Assembly: GCA_021613375.1 (NCBI GenBank)
Contig: CM038705.1
Span: 5,948,364 to 6,012,363 of the forward strand
Length of the DNA: 64,000 bases
DNA from: Megaleporinus macrocephalus
Taxonomy: Eukaryota; Chordata; Actinopteri; Characiformes; Anostomidae
Direction of reading: 5' to 3'
Of the stretch, positions 50,001-59,522 are shown piece after piece. Under the pieces are notes generated by a model that had not been told where the DNA came from, did no database searches, and worked only from the letters and a program-made list of their open reading frames with translations. The position numbers and the translations under genes were made by a program. Every line of letters begins with the position of its first letter. The first letter of the stretch is position 1.

Positions 50001-52173
50001 TACATTCAACCTAATGAAAACTGTAGACTCAGTATGTATATCACAATACCTACATTTAGAGTTATACGTTCAACCTAATGAGAAACTACTCAGTTTATAT
50101 ACAATACCTACATTTAGAATTATACATTCAACCTAATGAGAAACTGTAACTCAGTCTATATACAATACCTACATTTAGAGTTATACATACAACCTAATGA
50201 GAAACTGTAACTCAGTTTATATCACAATACCTACATTTAGTTATACATTCAACCTAATGAGAAGCTGTAACTCAGTTTATATCACAATACCTACATTTAG
50301 AGTTATACATTCAACCTAATGAGAAACTGTACTCAGTTTATATATCACAATACCTACATTTAGAGTTATACATTCAACCTAATGAGAAACTGTACTCTGT
50401 TTATATCACAATACCTACATTTAGAGTTATACATTCAACCTAATGAGAAACTGTACTCTGTTTATATCACAATACCGACATTTAGAGTTATACATTCAAC
50501 CTAATGAAAACTGTAGACTCAGTATATATATCACAATACCTACATTTAGAGTTATACGTTCAACCTAATGAGAAACTGTACTTAGTTTATATACAATAAC
50601 TACATTTAGAGTTATACATTCAACCTAATGAGAAACCGTACTCAGTTTATATATCACAATACCTACATTTAGAGTTATACATTCAACCTAATGAGAAACT
50701 GTTACTCAGTTTATATACAATAACTACATTTAGAGTTATACATTCAACCTAATAAGAAACTGTAACTCAGTTTATGTACAATACCTACATTTAGAATTAT
50801 ACATTCAACCTAATGAGAAACTGTAACTCAGTCTATATACAATACCTACATTTAGAGTTATACATACAACCTAATGAGAAGCTGTAACTCAGTTTATATC
50901 ACAATACCTACATTTAGAGTTTTACATTCAACCTAATGAGAAACTGTACTCAGTTTATATCACAATACCTACATTTAGAGTTATACATTCAACCTAATGA
51001 GAAACTGTAACTCAGTTTATATCACAATTCCAACATTTAGAGTTATACATTCAACCTAATGAGAAACTGTACTCAGTTTATATACAATACCTACATTTAG
51101 AGTTATACATTCAACCTAATGAGAAACTGTAACTCAGTTTATATATCACAATACCTACATTTAGAGTTATACGTTCAACCTAATGAGAAACTGTAACTCA
51201 GTTTATATATCACAATACCTACATTTAGAGTTATACGTTCAACCTAATGAGAGACTGTAGACTCTGTAGTTTATATCATAATACATATAGAGTGTGTTAG
51301 TATGTCTGCTATCATCTCCAAATAAACAGTGAGGATCCTGGATTCCAGAATTACGTTTTGTTTTTACTCCTTGGATGTGAGTGACAGAGAGGACACAGAC
51401 GTCTGAGATAAAAACCTGTTTACTGGCTGAGATGACAATGGCCGCTCAGACGTCCAGTAATTTATCTGCAGTTCAGAGTCAGTGTGAAATGAGGAATGTC
51501 ATTATATCATATCTGAGCTGTTTATGGCTCTGAGGTCCAGGGTTCTGGCATCTCTCGGTTGGTTCAGAGTCTGAGTGGAGAGAGTTCGGTCTCTGATTAT
51601 CTCTAATCTTCTATTTACAGATTTAAAAGCTTGTTTGTTTAGTTTGTAGGCCGTTTTTCTAGAAATGAAATATTCTTTTATACTGAAGGTTGGATATCAT
51701 CGCTGTCCAAAGAAAAACAAGAGATCCTGCAGTTTCATGGTTCCTTATTGAAAACTAGCCTGATAAATTAATTATAAAGAAAGTAATTTGGCTTGCATGC
51801 TGTTTACAACATTTCATTAATAAAAAGCTCTTTAAGACTGAAGTACAGTGATGCTCTTACCCTCTGACCCGGAGAGCCATCTCTGCCCGGTGCTCCACCA
51901 GCCCCCGGTACACCCTGAGAGAGAACAATGCATAAATGAATAAATAAATTATTTAATTAATAAATAAATGAATTAATCAAAGCTGAGATGAGTCTTTCTG
52001 AGAGACAGAAAGACTAAGAGAGTGAAAACATAAAAACAAAAAAGGAAATTATGTCTTTTTGGGACCTACATTCTTCTGGTTCTAGATAGTTGAAAATGGA
52101 AAACAGTGGCAGCAGCTCTACATCAGAACCCTTTACTGAAAAAGTCACTGTGAAACAGACACAATGTATGTCA

Positions 52174-52231
<58 letters not shown>

Positions 52232-54164
52232 TGTTTTGTAAAAGATTTTTTTTTACAGACATTTATATATATTTGACATATGAATTGTGTTGTTATATAT
52301 GATATATGAGGTAAGATGTTAACAGAGATGTTCTATATATTTCCTCCCTTTTACCACTAGCTAACACCAACAGCTGAGGTAATAGATTCACAAAAGTGTA
52401 ATGTTCTAGAAAGTTCTTAATGTTTAGCACTAGCCGATGCTAACAACTGAGGTAATATATTAACTGAGATGTAATTTTCTAGACAGTACTTGCCATTTAG
52501 CACTAGAAAACGCTAACATTTGTTAATGCTAACAGCTGAGGCAATATATTAACAGACATGCACTGTAGAACGTTTTTAGCATTTACCACTAGCTAACACC
52601 AACAGCTGAGGTAATAGATTACCAAAAGTGTAATGTTCTAGAAAGTTCTTAATGTTTAGCACTAGCTGATGCTTACAACTGAGGTAATGTATTAATAGAG
52701 ATGTAATGTTCTAGTATGAAAAGTTCATAGTATGAAGTACTAAATAATCCTAACAGCTGAGGTATTACATCAAAGGAGATGCAATGTTCTAAAAAAGTTC
52801 TTAGTACTAGATTACGCTAACAGCTGAGGTAATTTGTTTACAGAGATGTAATCTTCTAGATAGTTCTTGGTATTTAGTACTAGCTAACATTAGCAGCTGA
52901 GATAATACAGATGTTAATACAGATGTTGTGTTTTAGAAAGTTCCTAGTGTGTAGTACTAGATAACGCTAACAGTTGAAGTAATATATTAATAGAGATGTA
53001 ATGTTCTAGAAAGTTCTTAGTATGTAGTACTAGATAAAGCTAACAGCTGAGGTAATTTGTTAACAAATATGTAGTGTTCTAGATAGTTCTTGGTATTTAG
53101 TACTAGCTAACATTAGCAGCTGAGATAATACATCAACAGAGATGTTATGTTCTAGAAAGTTCTTAGTATGTAGTAGTAGATAATGCTAACCGTTGAGGTA
53201 ATTTGTTAACAAATATGTAATGTTCTAGATAGTTCTTGGTATTTAGTACTAGCTAATGTTAGCAGCTGAGATAATACATCAATGGAGATGTTATGTTCTA
53301 TGAAGTTCTTCGTATGTAGTACTGTTAGCAGCTGAGATAATACGTGAACGGAGATGTTAGATTCTAGAAAGTTCTTAGTATGTAGTACTATGTTAGCAGC
53401 TGAGATGATACATGAACGAAGATGTTAGATTCTAGAAAGTTCTTGGCTTTTAGCACTAGCAAATCCCATGGAGGCGCGAGCAGAAATTAGCATTATTGTA
53501 GAGGCTGGTTTACTATTGATTGTCCTCCACCAGATAGCTGTCCTACAACGTCTGATCTGATCTACTATATCTGTGTAGGTGTGATTTTTGGCTGGAGTAT
53601 ATCTTCGAGGCAGATCTCAGGCCTTTTCTGAAGCCAGCCGAGCTGAGCTGTGTGTTCTGGCGGCCACTCAGAGAGCAGCGGTGTTCTTTTTTTCGGCTCT
53701 CAGCGGAAAAGCTCCTGGGGATTTTTCAGCCGCTGTCGTTGGATTCTCATCAAAGCACTATTCTTTAAGAAATGAAAGTGTCAGTGTGGAGCTGCAGAGC
53801 CATTACAGTGACATCCTGAAAATTAAAATGGGAGCGAAAAAAAAAAGAAGAAGCCTGAACTTCTGTTGTGGAAATGGAGGAATTTCACGCTTTTGACTGA
53901 GTTTAAAGGCGTGTCAGTGTAAAACATGGACACTCTACAGAAAATACATCACTGACAGCAGGAGGTGGAACCTCACTGCAGCAAACAGAGGAGCTTTTAT
54001 AATCGTTCAATCAGAGACAAACAGAACCGTCCATCAAAAAGTCAACATCAACGCACAAAGAAACCAGGCAGCTCTACACTTCACCAAAAACAGTCTTCGT
54101 TTATAGCTCAGGACTTTACTCAAGGGCTGAGTCGCTTCATGAATGTCCCCATATAATAAAAATA

Positions 54165-54244
<80 letters not shown>

Positions 54245-57200
54245 CAAAATATACACCCCCAAACGCAAAGGCTTAGCTACAGGTGTGGAAGTCCAGGAAG
54301 GTCTCAGTGACTTGACCTGAGCTCCACACCTCATCTCCCACAGACACAGTGCAAATAATGTGGTGTAGAATATCTGTATGTGAAGAGGGGGGCGTCTGTC
54401 GTAGTGGGAATCCGGCAGAACTGAACTCATAATTCGTCTCCATTGAGGAAAACAGTCCAGACTCTACACTATAAATTATGACTTCAAAGGTCTACAGCAC
54501 AAAGCGTAGCCTAATTGGATCAGGATGGTCTAAAATAACAGTGCTGTTAATCTCTGGACTGTAAACTTCATAAACCCGGCGGTAAGCTGCTCCTTAAAAT
54601 CTACAGTCATAAAAGCTACAGCTTTCAGGTGGTGCAGCAGAAACTCAGTACTTAAAGATAAGTGTTCCACGTTCCACCTTAAATGCTGTACATTGTGTAC
54701 ATCTGTTGTTCCAATCTGGGTCAGTGAAAGGCAGCACTCTGTGTTTCGTTGGCCATTTAGCATTAGCTAATGCTTACCGCTGTGGTAATAAATTAAAAGA
54801 GATGTAATGTTCTAGAAAGGTCTTGGTGTTTAGCATTAGCTAATGCTTACCGCTGTGGTAATAAATTAAAAGAGATGTAATGTTCTAGAAAGTTCTTGGT
54901 GTTTAGCACTAGCTAATGCTAACCGCTGAGGTAATATATTAACAGAGATGTAATGTTCTAGAAAGGTCTTGGCGTTTAGCACTAGCTAATGCTAACCGCT
55001 GAGGTAATATATTAACAGAGATGTAATGTTCTAGAAAGGTCTTGGCGTTTAGCACTAGCTAATGCTAACCGCTGAGGTAATATATTAACAGAGATGTAAT
55101 GTTCTAGAAAGTTCTTGGTGTTTAGCACTAGCTAATGCTAACCGCTGAGGTAATATATTAACAGAGATGTAATGTTCTAGAAAGGTCTTGGCGTTTAGCA
55201 CTAGCTAATGCTAACCGCTGAGGTAATATATTAACAGAGATGTAATGTTCTAGAAAGGTCTTGGCGTTTAGCACTAGCTAATGCTCACAGCTGAGGTAAT
55301 ATTATTAACAGAAATGTAATGTTCTAGATAGTTCTTGGCTTTTAGCACAAGCTAACGCTAACAGCTGAGGTAACATATTAACAGAATTTTAACATACTAG
55401 ATAGTTCTTGCTCATTAGTGCTAGCTAACACTGAATTACTGAAGTAATATATATTTCATAAATACAATACAAAGTAGCATGTATATCATTATTATTGTAT
55501 TAGTAGTATATTAACAGAGGTGTAATGTTCTAGATAGCTCTTGGAGCTGTTAACTTAAGCACTAGCCAAAGTTAACAGCTGAGGTAACATATTAACATAG
55601 ATGTAACGTTGTAAAGGCACTTACCTCATGCTTAAGTGATTATCTGTATGGTGAACAGATTTTTTTTTAGATTGACGGGAAATGTGTTAATTATGGTTCT
55701 ACATACAACCTTTTTAAAAATAGTTCTATCTAGCACCAAACAGCGTTCCTAGGATTGTAACAATGCCAAGCTTGTAAGAATACAAGAATAGATTTGATGC
55801 TATATTTAACCATACTGCTCATTCTTCTTTAATCTGAAGAACTATTTCATGGTGAAATGGAACTATATAGAACTTACGGTTCTAAACAGAACCATTCCTT
55901 TTACTAAAGAACCCTCAAAGAACCATATTCTTTGCGAAAGTGTAGGCAGAATCAGGTAGAGTGATTTGTTTATAGTCTTGACGCAAAATGATTAAAGATA
56001 GCTTTGCTTTAAAAAAAGTTCCTCATATCAGGCTTACCTGAGGACCTGGAAGACCTGCGTCCCCCTTCTCTCCTTTCTCTCCTGGAGATCCCTGAGGAGG
56101 AGAACACATCCAAGAACATCAAAAATATCTCTGGGGCAGATTCTACAGTTCGCACCAGCAAAGTAACGGAAGAGTATCGCAGTTGCAGAACCGTGATGTC
56201 CAGAGGTGTCAAGTAACAAAGTACAAACACTTTGTTATTTTACTTAAATAGAAATGTTGGTTATTTATACTTTACTGGAGTAATTACTATACAGCTGACT
56301 TTTTACTACTGCTCCTTACATTTACAATCCATTATCAGTACTTTCTACTCCTTACATTTACACTCCATTATCAGTACTTTCTACTCCTTACATTTACACT
56401 CCATTATCAGTACTTTCTACTCCTTACATTTACACTCCATTATCAGTACTTTCTACTCCTTACATTTAGACTCCATTATCAGTACTTTCTACTCCTTACA
56501 TTTAGACTCCATTATCAGTACTTTCTACTCCTTACATTTACACTCCATTATCAGTACTTTCTACTCCTTACATTTACACTCCATTACCAGTACTTTCTAC
56601 TCCTTACATTTACACTCCATTACCAGTACTTTCTACTCCTTACATTTACACTCCATTATCAGTACTTTCTACTCCTTACATTTACAATTCATTATCAGTA
56701 CTTTCTACTCCTTACATTTACACTCCATTATCAGTACTTTCTACTCCTTACATTTACACTCCATTATCAGTACTTTCTACTCCTTACATTTACAATTCAT
56801 TATCAGTACTTTCTACTCCTTACATTTACACTCCATTACCAGTACTTTCTACTCCTTACATTTACACTCTATTATCAGTACTTTCTACTCCTTACATTTA
56901 GACTCCATTACCAGTACTTTCTACTCCTTACATTTACACTCCATTATCAGTACTTTCTACTCCTTACATTTACACTCCATTATCAGTACTTTCTACTCCT
57001 TACATTTACACTCCATTACCAGTACTTTCTACTCCTTATATTTACACTCCATTATCAGTACTTTCTACTCCTTACATTTACACTCCATTATCAGTACTTT
57101 CTACTCCTTACATTTACACTCCATTATCAGTACTTTCTACTCCTTACATTTAGACTCCATTATCAGTACTTTCTACTCCTTACATTTAGACTCCATTATC

Positions 57201-59186
57201 AGTACTTTCTACTCCTTACATTTACACTCCATTACCAGTACTTTCTACTCCTTACATTTACACTCCATTACCAGTACTTTCTACTCCTTATATTTACACT
57301 CCATTATCAGTACTTTCTACTCCTTACATTTACACTCCATTATCAGTACTTTCTACTCCTTACATTTACACTCCATTATCAGTACTTTCTACTCCTTACA
57401 TTTACACTCCATTATCAGTACTTTCTACTCCTTACATTTAGACTCCATTACCAGTACTTTCTACTCCTTACATTTAGACTCCATTACCAGTACTTTCTAC
57501 TCCTTACATTTACACTCCATTACCAGTACTTTCTACTCCTTACATTTACACTCCATTATCAGTACTTTCTACTCCTTACATTTACACTCCATTATCAGTA
57601 CTTTCTACTCCTTACATTTACACTCCATTATGTTTTCATTAATCTACATTTACATTCCAGTAAAGATTATTGATAACACGTCTTTGAAGTTTGACTTCAT
57701 TACAATACTTATAGACAACTAGTCATCATATCTTCTGCTCCATGAAACACATGTTAATGTTCAGTAGTAACAGATATGCTTCTTTAATATATTTACATTG
57801 TACTAAACTACATTCATGTTCAATGGGCGTATATGAGGCTGAAAAAGGAAGCCTAGCGCATCCCAAATTTATCAACATTAACATTTTAATATAACATTAT
57901 AGTCATTATGGCTTTTAGAAGAATGGGGTTTTTGGGGGAGGTGGGCTAGTGCACTATAGACCCCTGTGGTGCGGCCTAAGCTTTTGTCCTTAATAACATT
58001 TTTTCACCTTACATTACTTTTACTTTTATACTTTAAGCAGTACTTTTATACTTTTACTGGAGTAAAAAGCTTGAGTTGATACTTCAACTTCTACAGAAGT
58101 ATGTTTAAACCCTAGTATCTATACTTCTACCTGAGTAGAAGTAGTAGATTTAATATTTGATATTGCAAACAACTAATTAACTCCGCTGACTAACCTAGTT
58201 TTATCTACAGTAGTTGTTTATTTCTGGAGTTTTCTGAGGACAAACATAACTGTCGGGAGTAATGAGGTCCTTCTTTAAAGCTCTGTAAGTCACAGCGGAG
58301 ACGGAGAGCGGCAGCTCGCCCTGGAACTCTATACTGGCTCTTAAAAGCACTTCCTTGTAACTGAATAGAATATTTGATTCAGAATGTTCCCACAGTGCAG
58401 AACAGAGCTTGGCCCGACACGCAGGGGCAAGAGCTGAAAAAAGCTGTACCGGTGGTCCCTGGATGGAAAGCCCACTCGGCCCCTGTGGTCCGGGGTGTCC
58501 TTGCGGTCCAGGAGGTCCAGCTTCTCCAGTAGGTCCTTGAGGTCCCTGCAAACATCAGGCAGAGAAGAATTTCAGATCTACAGATCTACTATATACCTAT
58601 ACAGCATACTACCGTGTAGATGTCTGAGGTACCTATAACTAAAATCCTTCATCTGATCAATAAGTGTATGTTCACCAGTAAGAACAGCAGAATATGAATA
58701 TGTTATTGTGAGAGAAGTAGATCAGATCTTGATCCAGTTTGAAGAACAAAGTTAGATTCCAGATTTCTCCTGGACGCCCCAGACATTGTATGAATGTATT
58801 CAGTTCCTTCAGCAGCAAATCTTGATTTAGTTTAATGAAGTACTGAGCAGTCAAAGCAGGTATTAGATGACGACTGTAAATTAGGGGTGGGCGATATTGC
58901 CCTACAATAATATCACGATATTTCATGGTATTTTTGTGATAACGATACTCTTGGCGATATGACAAAACATTGAATAAAAAAAAAAATATTTCAAGAATAC
59001 ACTACTGCAACAAAATGAAAATTAAATTTTATTATTGCATAGGATATGATATGGCCCACCCCTAACTGCGATATAAAAAAATACAAGAATTTTCATCAGA
59101 TTGTAACAGAAGTCAATGATCCAGAATGTCACGATACTAAAAAATGCACTCCATATATCCAGAACTGAAGTAAAGTGAATGATACT

Positions 59187-59277
<91 letters not shown>

Positions 59278-59453
59278 GGGAAATGAGGAAAGTGTGAATT
59301 TTTCTTTTGTTGAAAACAATAAAAAGTACCCAAGGAGCTTGGAAAGGGTTAAATAAACACAGTGACGTATTAATACTATTAGAATAAATATAATAATTTC
59401 CCCAACTGACTAAAACCCTTGCAAAGTACAATGTATTTACACAATGCATAATG

Positions 59454-59522
<69 letters not shown>

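Noticed and set aside
53588..53896. 102-codon frame on the + strand
   Set aside because: No motif, intronic position on the opposite strand, and no splice signals.
54137..54430. Tyr/Ile repeat frames over (TA)n tracts here and at 52.2 and 59.2-59.5 kb
   Set aside because: They are microsatellite translations.
56232..57722. 496-codon frame
   Set aside because: Second copy of the 36-bp array plus element arm.
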